A stretch of 64,000 nt of DNA from Acheta domesticus (GCA_031308135.1 JAHLJT010004567.1:34314115-34378114); one strand, 5' to 3'. Positions 1-12,749 are shown, counted from the first letter of the stretch. Translations and numbers: made by a program. The notes: generated by a model from the sequence alone, not told the origin.

Positions 1-138
1 CTGAGCTTTAATTCGTCACACAGCTACAGAAAGTGAGACAATTTGAAAGAAAAGGTATAACTATTTTTGCCCCAACCGGCTATTGAATCTGGGTCGCACC
101 ATGGGAAGCAAGTACTCGGGCCATGAGCCATCTTAGAA

Positions 139-727
139 TTGATGAGTGGTTGTTAGTGATTTCGGGCGTGTCGATTGCCAAGTCACTAGTCCCGTAAGTG
201 TAGTGCACGTGTTTTTCCAAAAGTGACTGTGGTCTACCCCCCGCCGGATGGCGAGATCCGGCGCCGACCTACCATCGGTTTGGCGGGGGCCCTTAACCAG
301 GTATCTCCTACCAGCAGGGCTCCGCCCCAGCCGGGACAAACTAAGCTCATCCAAGCTTTTAAGTTCAGCAATCTAAGCTCCCGATCGGTCTCCCGGCATC
401 TGTGGTAGTGTAGTGTATATTAGGGTATGTGTGTGAAAGTAAGTGATGAGGATAGGACATGAAAGAGGAAGAAAAGATTGCGCGTGGTCCGTGGCCCGTG
501 TGTTAGGGTACTGCTCCGGCATTCGGGTGGTGTTGATAGGAGAAACGACGGAAAACTACCTATCTGAGCAGCCAGCAGCTAGAATTCTCATCCAGAAGCG
601 ACTGAATTCGACCTACCTGACAAGCTAAGGTCGAAAATCCTGCCACCGTCTGCACGCGAACCCAGAACCTCCCGGTGACAGCCACTGCAGTAACAACAGT
701 TCATGCCCTCAGCCACCTCTCCCGGTC
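139..727 (-). mobile_element. SINE-A copy 1, near full length
   Basis: A tRNA-headed SINE read on the minus strand. The head near 727 has an A-box-like GGTGGCTGAGGGC and, downstream, a B-box-like GGTTCTGGGTTCG. The body follows and the 3' end lies near 139. The same order of landmarks recurs in about 14 pieces of this window: the GGTCGAATTCAGTCGC segment, a CT-rich segment, a CACAC tract, GGTCGGCGCCGGATC and a TAATGACC-type 3' end. The tRNA-like reading rests on box motifs and position only; no fold was computed. Confidence 0.75.
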
Positions 728-829
728 CACCTTAGGGCATAACTAGTCATTTATAAGATATAAAAATGAAAAAAAGAAAAAAATGGCGCAATGGAGGATT
801 TCTTTAGTAACAAATCGCTCCACGTTCCG

Positions 830-1190
830 AGCCCCGTTAAAGGTCAACGCTTGCTTTTTCCCTGCAAAGATTCGCGAAATACGGTTCTCGCGCGGCGTCG
901 CCTTTCAACAGTTGGCGCGTTGAAATATTTCGCACCTTTTTTGCTCGGGCGGGTGGCGCTCTAGGGAAGGGGTGTGAAGGGTTGGGGGGTGCGGGGGGCA
1001 GGGGGGCGGCCGGGGAGCTATCGTTCTTCCCTTTGAGAGCCGGAATCGCGCGGAAAGCGATCGGAGGCGGCGGCGGCGGCCCGCTCGAGTTGGCGGCGGC
1101 GGCTTATCGCAATGGAACACGGCGCGCAACGAGGCCCCGGGGGCAGCGCAGTAAGTCTTGCCACTGCGCGCGCTCTGCCTTCCACCTCGC
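830..1190. other. CpG-rich single-copy block
   Basis: GC- and CpG-rich DNA lying between AT-rich DNA and a C-rich minisatellite. It contains CGCGAAATACGG, GGCGCGTTG and a GGCGGC run. The open frames on both strands are low-complexity Arg/Gly/Pro and do not look coding. It could be an unmethylated regulatory island or simply GC-rich repeat flank; the sequence does not decide. Confidence 0.35.
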
Positions 1191-1495
1191 CCACATCTCG
1201 CCCCGCTCCGCCTCGCTCCACCCCCGCCCCCGCTCTGCCTCGTACCCGTCCCGCCCTGCTCCAGCACCGCCCCCGTCCTCGCTCTGGTCCCGTCCCCGCT
1301 CCGCCCCGCACCGCTCTCGCCCCGTCCCCCGGCCCTCCCCACCCGCCACGTCCCCGCACGGCCCTCGCCCCGTTCCCCCGCCCCTACCCGCTCGGCACGT
1401 CCCCGCACCGCTCTCGCCCCGTCCCCCCGCCCTTCCCCGCCCGCCTCGACCCCGCACCGCCCTCGCACTGCCCACGCCCGCCCCCGAACTGCCTG
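1191..1495. repeat. Degenerate C-rich minisatellite (CCCCGCACCGCYCTCG-like)
   Basis: An irregular tandem array on the plus strand built from CCCCG, CACCG and CCCTCGC words. Long open frames cross it in several phases on both strands, as expected of a stop-poor GC repeat, so they are not called as genes. Confidence 0.7.
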
Positions 1496-1800
1496 TAATA
1501 TTCCGTGATTGTCACCAATTTTCTTTGGTAACATGTGGCGCTATACCTATTTTCTAATGTAATAACACTTCAATTTCTTATTTTCATTTCAACCTCTTGG
1601 GGATTTTTGAGTATTTTAACATATTACAACCTTCATACCTTCCATAACATTATACATATTTTGTTAGAGAAACATTGAAGTACGATCAATTCTCTGTCTC
1701 AATTCATACTCAATATATCGTTGCTATTCTCATTCCAAACAAATCCGTTACTTCGTTGCGAAACGTAAATAAACATGTGAGGAATATACGAAACGTTACA

Positions 1801-1965
1801 CGTCCCCCCACCGCCCCCGTCCCGCCCCCGCCCCGCCCCGCCCCGCACCGCCCCGCCCAGCACCGCCCCGCACCGCCCCGCACCTCCCCGCACCGACCCG
1901 CACCGACCCGCACCACCCGCACCGCCCCGCCCCGCAGCGCCCCGCACCGCCCCGCACCGCCCTTC
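1801..1965. repeat. C-rich minisatellite, (CCGCCCCGCA)-type
   Basis: About 165 bp of near-10-bp repeats, CCGCCCCGCA with variants, C-rich on the plus strand. The minus strand has many runs of four G and could form G-quadruplexes. The 300 bp before it (1496-1800) are AT-rich with nothing recognisable. Confidence 0.8.
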
Positions 1966-2168
1966 CCCTCCTCTCCTCACCCCGCACCTTTCCAGCCACC
2001 ACTCCGTTCCTGCCCCGCCAGCGGTCCGTATTCTGCCTTCGCTCCCAACAGCGCCACCGACTCCGCCTCGGCAAGGCCTCGGTGTAGACCTCTACCTGCA
2101 GCTCATCCTCCGCTCCGGCCACTCTGATCTCGCTTAGGCTTCCACCCACACCTCCACCGCCGTTTCAA

Positions 2169-2395
2169 CCAGTCGGGAGCCAAGAGCTTGTCTCAGCTGG
2201 AGAGCCGCGCCGCCCATCTGGTGGGAGATACCTCGCTGTGAAAAAATCCGCATACCGACGGGTAGGTTGGGGCCGGATCTTGCCATTCAGGGGGAAGATG
2301 ACTGCCATCTTACATGACAAACATGTACTACACTTACGGGACTAACGACAGCGTTTGTCGCTAAGAATCACATCAATAAATTAATCAATCTACCA
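2169..2395 (+). mobile_element. SINE-A copy 2, 3' part
   Basis: This matches the 3' half of SINE-A: a GTCGGGAGCCAAGAGCTTGT segment, a GTGGGAGATACCT segment, a GGCCGGATCTTGCC segment, an ACTTACGGGACTAA segment, then an AATCAATC-like tail. The tRNA-like head is missing, so it is a 5'-truncated copy. Confidence 0.7.
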
Positions 2396-3062
2396 TCGTT
2401 TGAGACTCCCGCTCCTTCCGATACCGACCCTGCCCCGACAAAGCCTCCATCTTCGCCTCCGCCTCCTGCTGGATCTCCGACTCTGACATTGTTCTCGCCT
2501 TCCTCCCCGCTAATGCCATTGTCAGTTCCACCGTCACTACCATTGCATCTTGCCAGTTGCAACTGCTTAAGTCTCCGGCATTCGCTATCTCCATCGCTCC
2601 GAACTCTGTCTCTTTTCCCGCTCCCCACCCCCACCAACACCTTCACACAGCGCCTCCCCCAACGCCTCCGTTTGCACCTCCTGCCTGCCACACCTGCCAC
2701 AACTCTCATCTCTGTGCGCGCCCACATGCCTGTTCCCGCCACAGACATTGCTGGTGCCACCATCAGCGTCATTGCCAGCGTCTCCGTCTAAGCCACTGCC
2801 TCCCACTCAAACCTGTACCTATCATTGCTCTTGTCTTGCCCTCGCCCCCAATTGCGCCCCTTGTCGATGCCACCCGTACCTCCCGCGCAACACTTCGCAG
2901 GCACCGCCCTCGTCATGAGCATTCCGCTCCACAACCCCGCATGGCCTCGTACCTTCGTACCCCACTGTTCTCTCAGCCATCCTCTTTACTACGGTTTAAA
3001 TCCCGGTCGTCGAATTTGCAATCGCCACGCCATCCCCACCTAGGTTCACAACATGCGTTAGT
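2396..3062. other. C/T-rich unclassified segment
   Basis: Pyrimidine-rich DNA with loosely repeated CCTCCGCCTCC and CATTGCCAGCG words. Several frames stay open on both strands but encode only Pro/Ser/His-rich low-complexity peptides with no domain. It may be an old degenerate repeat. I see no gene. Confidence 0.3.
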
Positions 3063-3345
3063 CAGCAATACGATCCTTTATAACAGTGTTGCCACGAGCG
3101 GTCGATGCCACGAGCGGGATCGTAACAGGTCGATGCCACGAGCGGGAGATATTGGTACGAGTGCCAAGACGAAATCGCCTCTCCACACAGTTCATTACCC
3201 GGCACCAGAGACAACGCCATCCCTATTGTAAAATGGCGGGGTTACTACTACTCGTAATAGTTCCCTTTTCCGACGATAGTTGCGCAGAGAAGCTCGTGGC
3301 ATGCCACGGTGCTACGACGCTTGCCACTGCAATCAGAGAAAGACC
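3063..3345 (+). repeat. Dispersed repeat family D, copy 1
   Basis: About 250 bp here match the reverse complement of 14955-15222. Shared landmarks are GGTCGATGCCAC, GACGAAATCGCC, CTCCAC.CAGTTCA, GCGCCATCCCTA-like, GGCGGGGTTACTA and AGAAGCTCGTGGCATG. This copy also carries a short internal duplication, GTCGATGCCACGAGCGGGA, twice near 3099-3150. The class is unknown; no terminal repeats or promoter boxes were identified. Confidence 0.65.
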
Positions 3346-4479
3346 TTGACGCCATTGCTTTATAAGATTTCGTTTTTAATGACTTATAACGCTTCCAATA
3401 TCACGTCCGACAGTGTCCTCACCTCACACTTTTAGCGTCTGCTCGTTCGAAGTCTCTCCTTTCGAACCCGTCTATCTTGCATCCGCATCAGCCTCCTGGC
3501 TTTTTGCTCCAGCCTCCTCCTCGTTATCGTCTTCGTCTTTCTGTTTTTCCTTTGAATAAGTGAATAAAACTAAAATAAAAATAAGGAACAGTTTTTGAGG
3601 AAATAATTGTTTACAAAATTTTTAAAATTGCTTATATTTAAATCAAAATTACGCGGAAACTTCTGATAATTTTGAACAATTGTACGTCACCTCACAAGAT
3701 CTCCTTTAAACAAGAGATTTTATTAAGCAAAAATTTTAAATATGGTAGTTGCAGTAGAAAAACTAACAAAAATTGAAGTTTTGAGAAACTTGGAGAAAAC
3801 AGAATTCAAATAAAATGAGACCTAGGCCATTTTTAAGACTTCTTTACGGTATCAAAGAATAAATATTAATCAAAATATTTGAGAAAATTTTAAAAATGAA
3901 TGTTTATTTTAAATGAATATTTTTAAATGTTGAGGTGTCAAAGAACGCCCCAAAATCAACATCGTTTCTAACTGACAGGGCCTTGAGTACGTTTTGTGTT
4001 CAATTGATTTTTCTGTCAAATTGTCCCCGAAAACATATATTTTGACTACACAACGTGACAGAAAAAATAATTTACTACATTTCACATACTCAGAAGATTT
4101 ATCCACTTTTCCGATAACAGGGCCCGGCAATAACAGTTTTTATATCGAAATTTCGTCGTTTCGGACGCACAATTACGATACTTTCTCTTCTCACGAAAAA
4201 AGACGAGAAAGTAAAAATCTAGGCTGCACAGCGTCACAGCAGAGAATCATGCAGACATTCACAGAAACGTGGAGTATGTTCTTCAATCGAACTATCCACA
4301 CAGCGAACATTTAGAAACATCTAATTTCCCTGAAAACGATGGCTTACTTGAAGATTCATCTCTTCCCAGTGAAACATACATCAGTGGTGAAAATTCATTT
4401 GGCAAACAATCACACGGAAAGGACATGATGCAGATCTTCCTATCTTCCAGATAGAACGAGTTTGTCTACTTTCATTCGA
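3346..4479. other. AT-rich interval, nothing recognised
   Basis: No repeat relative or coding signal is seen. The last few hundred bases (from about 3990) carry a short open frame and might be the decayed N-terminal part of the neighbouring LINE relic, but no motif supports this. Confidence 0.3.
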
Positions 4480-6623
4480 ATCTCGTGCACCGTTGAGAAG
4501 AATATATAAAAATGTTAAAGCTAAGAAAGTGATACAGACAGCAATTTCTATCTGTAATGATGTTGTACAGACCCCAGGTAGATATTTAGATATTATTGAA
4601 ATCAATCACATCATGTATGTACCTGGATCTCTGGTATCTCAGAGAATTTTGAGGCCAGTCAAAACATCGACGACCGACAGCAAAAGAGAGTAAACAGACC
4701 TGTACCCCCATGGACGAAAATAATTATGAAACGGTTAGCCGACACTCGGCGTGAAATATCACTCTTATCTGAGGGATCTTCTAAATCAACGCACACCTCT
4801 TAAGTTCAACAAAAAAATTTCTATGTTGAACAAAAATATCGAATTTAAAATGTCGCAACAAGGCTAATGGTAGCTGAGAAGCTAAAAAAGAAAATCCAAA
4901 CATCAGCTCAACGAATTAGACGTTACAAACGTAGAGTAGATTTCCGTATGCACAATCGGTTGTTTGAAACAGACGCGAAAATATTCTCTCGCAATATGAC
5001 ACGAAAACCGAATGGCAATGCTGTTGTTTCTTCAAAAGATGACGTCGAAATACTTTGGGCAGGAATCTAGGAGGAAAGCAGATTCTACAACAAAGACGCA
5101 TCTTGCCTCCAATCTGAAGTTGATGCTGCCAATGAACTCATGGAAACGTGAAATAGGTTTAGTAATGCAATTAAGTACATGGAAAACTGGAAATCCCCCG
5201 GGATTAATAAGATCCAGAATTATTGGATTTAGAAATTAACAGCAATACTCTCCCATCTACCAAAGGTTGTTAATAAAATGTTAGAAAACAGAAAGGAACT
5301 CTCGAAATGGCTCACAAGTGGCATCATTTATTTGCTACTCAAAGAGGGAGACAGTACTTTGGCGAAGAACTTACAGGTCAATCACTTGTCTGGCAGTAAT
5401 GTGCACATGTATAACTGACACCATAGCTAACAAAAAGTACGAACTCTTAGAGAAAAACCACCTGTTGCCATATGAATAGAAAGGATGTCTTAAAGGTTTC
5501 TATGTCTGTAAAGAAATCTTGCTACCGAATAATATCATCTTAAATTAAGTAATTTGAGCAAGGCTTGGATTGACGAACAGAAGGCCTTCGACAGTGTGCC
5601 ACACAAATGAACTTCGAAGACACTACAGATCTATCGATTTCATCTCAGACTTATTGAGTTTTGCAAGGCTAGTATGAAATTGTGCAGCACCAGGTTACTA
5701 ATACACAGTGGAAAGGGAGTAGTAGAAACAAGAAGTATTCAGATTAATTGGGCAATTTTCCAAGGAGATTCACTATCCCTTCTGCTGTTTTGCATTAGTT
5801 TGATCCCACTATCGAGACAGTTGTCGCACACTGACTTTGGTTACAAGCTCCATGGTGATGAAAGGCCAGTATCACATTTGTTTTACATGGATGATCTTAA
5901 AGTGTTTGCAAGGAATGAAGCGATTCTCTCCCAAATGCTGTCCGTCATCAATGATTTTAGCAATGACATCTGTATGAAGTTTGGTCTTGACAAGTGTGCA
6001 AAAATCAACTTAAAAAGCGACAAAGTGACAACGTCAGAGAACATTGAAGTTGATATGCACACTGTGATTCACGATCTTGAGCCAGGTAAAACTTACAAAT
6101 ATCTGGGTATTGAAGAATGCGAGACCATCTCGATCGACACAATGAAAGAGACAATTTGATGGGAGTATTACAGAAGAGTGAGACTGGTCCTGCAGTCCAA
6201 TCCTAGCAAAGACCGAATACTTGAAAAGACACGACATAGTGTGCAGCTACCTCCACTGGCAGATTTGTACAGCCCTCGATGTTCCTAACACATGCCCCAA
6301 ATGGTACGAACACTCACCAAAGCCGGTGACGTCTGTTGGATTGTGTAAAATATTGTATGACCAAATCCAAACTGATTGCACAATAGCGGCAAACAAACCG
6401 GATATAGTTTTCCGGGATTTCGAGAAACAATTGTGTCTACTTGTCGATGTTGCTGTACCTTGCGATCAAAACGTCGTTACCAAGGAGGCAGAGAAACGTC
6501 TTAAATACAAGAGTTTGGAAATCGAGGTCAGCCGAACGTGGGGCGTCAAAGCGCAGGTCGTACCGATAGTCATCGGAGCTCTGGGATTTTTTACGCAAAA
6601 TTTGTGTATGAACTTGGCTTAAC
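4480..6623 (+). pseudogene. Decayed R2/R4-like non-LTR retrotransposon ORF
   Basis: A broken reverse-transcriptase polyprotein with many frameshifts and stops. Frames in order read: a linker region (4493-4693), a basic region with NRLF (4867-5070), a NPPG-type segment near 5195, an AFDSVPH-type block near 5590, then a longer frame 5674-6159 with FQGDSLS and the catalytic YMDD at about 5884-5895. After further breaks, 6221-6622 encodes a C-terminal domain with PDIV and DVAVP, which resembles the restriction-like (PD-D/E-K type) endonuclease of R2-group elements. Family placement comes from recalled motif order. The element is certainly inactive. Confidence 0.7.
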
Positions 6624-6822
6624 TCCCAGGTAGTTCAAAAGTCTTGGAAGTGCAAGAAATCGCTTTATTTGGAACAGCCCACACTTTACGCAAAGTATTA
6701 TAGAGGCACCGACAGTCCCTATATTTAATCCTTAGGTAGCTGGTCCCTAGATTTAATCCTTAGCAACCTGGAGCAGATTTTATTTTGAGTCTACTCATAA
6801 CATCTTTAGTCGTTATGTAGTG

Positions 6823-6823
<1 letters not shown>

Positions 6824-6857
<34 letters not shown>
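6824..6857 (+). repeat. (AAT)n tract, probable 3' tail of the LINE relic
   Basis: About eleven AAT units lie 200 bp after the last coding frame of the R2-like relic and in the right orientation to be its tail. The 6624-6823 interval would be its 3' untranslated region. The link to the relic is inferred from position. Confidence 0.5.
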
Positions 6858-9534
6858 TATTAGGTAATATTAATTCTAATTCATCCGTTGTTGAAATGTG
6901 TTTGTTCAAAATATAGTATTAACCTCATATACGATTTTTAAAGTTTTAAATGTGTTACCAGATGTCAGTTAAACAACACTCTCATTAACGCATAACATGA
7001 GCTGCAGGGAATTTTACTACATCATTCAGCAACAATCTTGTTAGAAAAATCTGTCTTCTGAAATTCGAAGTAGAAAAAAATGAATCCTTAGTAATTAGAT
7101 TCCAGTGTTTATTTTGTTCCTGAGCCACATTCGCCTCCTGCCCAGGAACTGGGCACCCATTTTTTTCGCTTGCGATGCTTTTCTAATGTCTTGGAGGGGA
7201 GGAAAAAATGGAAGTTGAGAATAAACACCAACGTGATAATCACCACCCAGGAGATTTCCGCAGCCATTTGTTTTCAGAGTCTCCATTTTATTCCTCGTAA
7301 AAGCTCTGCTCATTCAGAATGGAGGGGAATTCATTGGACCAAATTGTCCTTAACAGAATGAAGTCTTTTGAAATGAGTGAAGTAAACACTTTATTATCGG
7401 CAGATTAATTAGATCGTTTTTCTTTATTTATAATACACAAAATTCAAGGTATTATACGCGCTCCTTCTTTTGAGCCCCAGAATACAAACCACCACTCCTT
7501 TACTAACATTAATTGAATTCAGAAGAAATGATAGCAACAACCCTTGTCAAAATCTGATCATCAGATATTTTCGCTCCCGTGTGTAAAAACTATGTTGCTT
7601 CGAGAAATTAGCTACAGAATTCATAAAACAGTCCTGTTGACAAAATAATTTCCCCCACTCCACTCGCATCTAGCAAAATGAGGGCTCAAGAAAATGTACG
7701 GGAATGTAACTCAGCTGAACAGAACGTGTGGGGAATATATTTAACTCTGCCGAATCAACATAAATGTTTAACGGATTTTTGGTATGTGTCTGTGATCGAA
7801 GAACATGATGTGTTTAAGTGTTAGACTTCGATCGTTTTAAATATTGTTTCAATTTATTTTGTTCACAAATAATATACATTACTAAATTGAATATTTTTCT
7901 AAAATGTCTTATACTAGATTATATGTTGAAAATTAATAATTTACATTAATTAGATGAATATTCAATGGTCAAACTAATTCTTCATTTATTAGAAGAAGGT
8001 TCAATGGTGGCTCATGAGTTACAGATCCTTAAATTTTAACCGGACTACTTCATAAACAATGAAGAGGGGAGGCGTATGTTCCGTCAACAAACATAGCGTG
8101 ATTCCACAGATACAAGGTTAAGTGCAAGAAGTTTGCATCACTCCATTAACGGCAGAAATGAAGTGTTTGAGTTTTTTTTGTTTTTTGTTTTTTAGGAAGA
8201 GTGCAACAATACTTATTGCTCTTGGTGTGTATTTTGTTTCATCACAAATTGGCAGTAAAGTGTTTAGATAATTTAATTAAATGTCTTGTGATGAAATAGC
8301 TCTTCGTGTTTTCCACTCTCCAGGCCTTGAAGATGACATCTAACACTATGAATTTCTAAACCCATCAACCATGCGTCCATCTGCTGGTAGACTGCGTTTT
8401 GTCATGGCTTATGCTTTAATTTTGTGTCGCCTAGATAGAATCGACTCGTAAAAGTGAACTACTAGGCCTATAGTATATCTTATCTGCTCTGCAGTTAATG
8501 CAAGGAAATTGCAATGCGGTCATGACTCATGAAAGTAATATTATAAATAAAACATATGGATATTACATGAACTACATTTATTTAAATAACATTGTTTTGC
8601 TATATCTATAGAAATGTCAAATGTGATAAGTCACTACTGACCAGGGTACAATTTTTAACACTACTTAAATATTCAAACCAAACCAAAATTTAAGTTAATT
8701 GTGTGGAATCGCTTTTAAAACTGGATATCTCTCACGTAAAGAAAAAGTTAAAAACAGCGCCATGCCGGCTCCATTATACTCTATTCAATTGACGTTTTTT
8801 GTCCAAAAATCTAACTAAATTATCGATGTGTCACTTTTAATTCATGTGTGTTTGAACTCGATTACGATCGCGATGCAATTAAGTGCTCCAAAATAAACGC
8901 GTATCTCTTCATTTTACAGTGTCCTTTTCAAACAAAATTATACGAACGTCGATTTCATGATAACAAACAAGCGTTCTCACTGAACATTCTATACTGATTG
9001 CTCAAAATGTGTTACTAGGGAATTACAGTATGCATATGTTATCTAGCGTATCTAAAAATATATTTAGCTGTTTAACACGAACATTCATTTTCAGATCTTT
9101 TACAATAGATTTTTATCAAATAAATAATTGATAAATATATAAAAGCGGGTCTACACGTATTAGTTTGAATAACGTGGCGCAAATAAGTATAAAACTTTTA
9201 AAATAATTTTACTTTAAATTAACAATCATACGTTGCACCGCATCAAATTATTATATTATTCATCATTGGTAACATCAAATTAAAGCATTGAATATTCAAG
9301 CTAACAACAATAATGTGTCATTAGTCAATGCCACTGAATTTCAAAGAGCGATTATGTTTCTGAATTTATTAATATATAATGTATTGTAACAAAAACAAAG
9401 CAGTATCACTCGCAGGCCAAAGCAGTATCACACGTATTAATAATCTCGACTGAATAGTTGGAAAATTACCAAAAAATCTGTTTCCTTTAATTTTCAGAAA
9501 TTGAATCTGTACTTGTTTTTACTTTCAGCAGAGG
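6858..9534. other. AT-rich interval, nothing recognised
   Basis: About 2.7 kb of AT-rich DNA with short frames only. A TATATAAAAG at 9136-9145 followed by TATTAGTTT near 9159 could be a core promoter by chance. CAAAGCAGTATCAC occurs twice near 9398-9433. No gene or repeat family is supported. Confidence 0.4.
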
Positions 9535-9965
9535 AGGAGGAGCGAGGCGGAGGGGCAAGTGGGCGGAGCCGTGCGGGGCGGAGGGGGTGGAGGGGCGGAG
9601 GGTTTGAAGGGGTGAAGGGAGTGGAGGGGGTGAATGGGGCGGGGAGGGTGAATGGGGCGGAGAAGGTGAATGGGGCGGAGAGTGTGAATGGGACGAAGAG
9701 TGAGAAGGGACCGGAGAGGGTGAAGGGGCCGGAGGGGGTGAAGGGGCCCGAGAGGGTGAGGGCGGGGGGCTGCGGGGGTGCAGGGGCGGAGGGTGGAGGT
9801 GGGTGGAGGGGGTGGAGGGAGCGGGGGCGGGGGCGGTGGCGAGGGAGGGGGCGGAGGGAGTGGCGTGGGCGGCGCCGCGGGGCAGCGGCTGCCAAGGGGC
9901 GCGGGGCCGCGCAGGTGCGGCCGCCTTCCCACGGGTGGACCACCGCCCCGGCCACGCCCCTCCCC
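9535..9965. repeat. G-rich minisatellite with ~18-bp units
   Basis: Between about 9600 and 9760 units such as GTGAATGGGGCGGAGAAG repeat with a period near 18 bp. Around them are shorter GGGGCGGAG and GGTGGAGG words. All runs are G-rich on the plus strand. Long Gly/Arg and Pro/Ser frames on both strands are repeat artefacts. From 9966 to 10159 the DNA is CpG-rich but not repetitive. Confidence 0.75.
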
Positions 9966-10159
9966 CACCACGCCCCGCCCCATGACGAATTACCATAATA
10001 ATTACGGCCGCTCGTCCCTGAGGTGCGGCGGCCCGCGCCGGGCAGGCCCTGGGAGCCCCGTCGCCCCAGAGCGATCGCGCCCTCCTCTCCCAAACCCTGA
10101 GGCACTCGCCCTCCCAGCACCTCCCACCGGCTGTGCAGCTCAGAGGCAGTACTGTCGCT

Positions 10160-10385
10160 CTGTGCAGCGACTCTGACAGGGACGTCTTAGGTTTTGAGCC
10201 TCGACGATGGCGATGTTTCGACACTAGTTAAATAGCGAGATCGAATTCAGCCGTGGTCTGCAGGCAAAGTCTAGCGGCCAGCTGCTCCAAATGATACGTT
10301 TACCAGTTTTTTTTCGACCAATATCGGGTGAATGTTGGGACAATATCCTCACAAACGGTCACGAACAGTGCGCGTCCGGAAGGAC
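10160..10385 (+). mobile_element. SINE-A copy 3, 5' part, diverged
   Basis: An old fragment in the forward sense. It contains a CACTAGTTAAATAGCGAGATCG segment, a TAGCGGCCAGCTGCTC segment and a degenerate form of the later CCGATCAACAC region. It stops before the CT-rich part and a second piece of the same family follows at 10405. Confidence 0.5.
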
Positions 10386-10404
10386 CTACAGTTGCAGCCC
10401 CGAT

Positions 10405-10830
10405 CATGGAACATATATTCGACACTAGCTATAGAAATTGTTTGAACTCAGACGCTATTTGGAGGAGAATTATACCTATCGGCTGCTCTAATCTGTAATG
10501 TTATGTGTTTGTGGTGAATCCTAAAGCAGTAACTAAACCAACGAACCATGAATTGTGCGTATTTTGTTTCTTCTTTGCCATCGTCACCTTCTCTCTCCTT
10601 ACACACATATTTACAGTTACAAGCTCTACTTTATCACGTATGTCGAGAAATCAGTGGTGTGTTTTGAGATTGCCCTTGCTGGGATGGTACCTAACTGGAG
10701 GATATAGCTCGAGGGGGAAAATCCAAGCTGATGAATAGGTCGGCGCCGAATCACTCAGTGCAGCGGGGGATACATTGTCACCTCACGAAATATAACCTCC
10801 ACTACCTATATCCATGTAAGTAGATATCGC
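10405..10830 (+). mobile_element. SINE-A copy 4, diverged
   Basis: A second forward piece begins again at the GACACTAGCT landmark, then has GGAGGAGAATTATACC, a CT-rich/ACACACAT segment and GGTCGGCGCCGAATCAC near 10740. It is strongly diverged. Copies 3 and 4 overlap in SINE content, so they are two insertions rather than one. Confidence 0.45.
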
Positions 10831-11637
10831 GCGTGCAATCAACAATCATCCACCATTTGCATTATGCACCAATTCCATCTCAGTCATCTCGGTCACCTTT
10901 CCCTCCGCACAACTGTTCATCCTCTAGCCGCGCAACAGCTTCTATTACAAGAGTTCAATTGGCTAGCCTGGAACTAGCCTGGAAGTGGTCTATGGTACGA
11001 ACAGTACAATGTGACTTAAACCACTTAAGAATGGACTAACATTAAAACCGTCAGACAATATTAACGTGGTTCTTTTATTACGCGGAACCTACAACGACAA
11101 ATGACACATAAACGACTTTAGAATGTATAGATGCTTATCAGTTTAAATCAAATTTAGCATAATCTGGATTTTAGAGAAAATGTTTCATACACCACTTTAG
11201 TTCCAGGCCAACCAATTCTACATTGCGACCTCTCAAGCTTCACCCCACGTCCTCTACGTACGTGAAGGAAGAAGTATAGATATTCACTCCAGGGAAGTAG
11301 TCACTCATGTTGTGGGCAAATGCAGGATACTCTTTTAATATTTTACAGATTCGAAAAAAATCTCAGTTCCGGATGTATTTTTGATGGTTTTTTCGTATTA
11401 AATAATATTTTGATATTAAAGATGCTATCTATAATGAACATATATATGAAAAAATCTAGATCATAGAACTAAGTTTCGAACTTACAAATCTTGGATAGAA
11501 AAATCCAACATGCTAACGGTTACTTCTTTGTATCTCCGTAACTCAATGGCATATTGGAAAAGTTCCTATGACACTATCCCAACAATTCTGTGAAAAATAA
11601 ACATGTTCTTTATCATATTTTATGTATTGGGCAATAA

Positions 11638-11640
<3 letters not shown>
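10831..11640. other. Unassigned interval
   Basis: No repeat relative, RNA gene or coding signal recognised. Confidence 0.4.

Positions 11641-11702
<62 letters not shown>
11641..11702. repeat. (AT)n microsatellite
   Basis: An uninterrupted AT dinucleotide tract of about 31 units. A long tract this pure is likely length-polymorphic. Confidence 0.95.
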
Positions 11703-11705
<3 letters not shown>

Positions 11706-11784
11706 ATCAGAAATACATACACACTGAAATATAAAGAACCTGGACAATATTTTATTTTACAGCGATTCATACACTCGGTGTGAC

Positions 11785-11935
11785 ACTTCTCCGCTTTTCT
11801 AATATTAACTGCTAACAAATCACAACTACGATTCCTTTTTCTGATATTAACCTTTAACAAATTACAACTGCACTTTCCACTTTCTAATATTAACTGCTAA
11901 CAAATCACAACCACACTTCCTTTTTATTCTTACAA
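11785..11935. repeat. Three ~50-bp tandem units
   Basis: Three adjacent diverged units share TTCTAATATTAACTGCTAAC followed by AAATCACAAC. Spacing is about 45-55 bp. Confidence 0.7.
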
Positions 11936-11959
11936 CACTAGTCCATACACAAAGGAAAA

Positions 11960-12585
11960 AGAAAACCTGGCATTTATATGGGCGATTCATTCAGCTTCCA
12001 GGCGAGGCAGGCGAGGCGCCGTCCCCCCTCCAGATCGGCATTGCTCGACTGCCCTCGGTCGGCGTCGTTACCCCGAGCCACGACCGGACGCCGCTGCTGG
12101 CAACTCGAGGCCCACGCGCCACCGTACCATGCTCCCTCCAAAACACTTTTCTTCCAAGCACTATTTATGTTTATTTTGTCCATCCCTTTCACACTGTCTA
12201 GTCGGGGGACACGCTGCTCAAAGTACTCAATTTCCAGTCCTCGCCAAATGTCTTATAATCACATGTACCGACACGTGGCGAAACTAACTTCCCAACTGCT
12301 GTTTCGCACTTGCTCAATTCTTAATATTTCGAACTCCGGTTAGCAGTCGAATATTCATCGTATTCAACTACACACTGTATTTACTATGTCCACTGTCCAA
12401 TATTACACTTAACGTTTCCTCAGTCCCTAGATAACTACCCAAAATCACTCCAGCCAATCTTACCTACTGACTATTCCATGATCACTGGCGCGCTCTCCTG
12501 ACCCGTTCGGAACGGGTCAAGCGGCACCGGCCATAACTGCCGCGCTATTTGAACAGGGTCGGCCGCCGCTTCATTTTGCTAAACG
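11960..12585. other. Unclassified CpG-containing segment
   Basis: Moderately GC-rich DNA including a near-palindrome at GACCCGTTCGGAACGGGTC (about 12502-12520). It lies between a tandem repeat and an (AAT)n tract and might be part of an element, but no ends, promoter boxes or domains were found. Confidence 0.25.

Positions 12586-12586
<1 letters not shown>

Positions 12587-12634
<48 letters not shown>
12587..12634. repeat. (AAT)n microsatellite
   Basis: About sixteen AAT units. It could be the tail of an unidentified retroelement to its left. Confidence 0.9.
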
Positions 12635-12749
12635 TTATAATTCGTTTCAATATATATCAGTACTGCGTTACTTTAACGTACGTTATTTTCGGCGGCTTAG
12701 CCCTAACTTCATGCTAATTATAACTACACTTGTTAAGGAATCTCATTGA

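Noticed and set aside
9487..10224. Overlapping 245-, 208- and 165-codon frames on both strands
   Set aside because: Low-complexity Pro/Ser or Gly/Arg translations of a stop-poor G-rich array.
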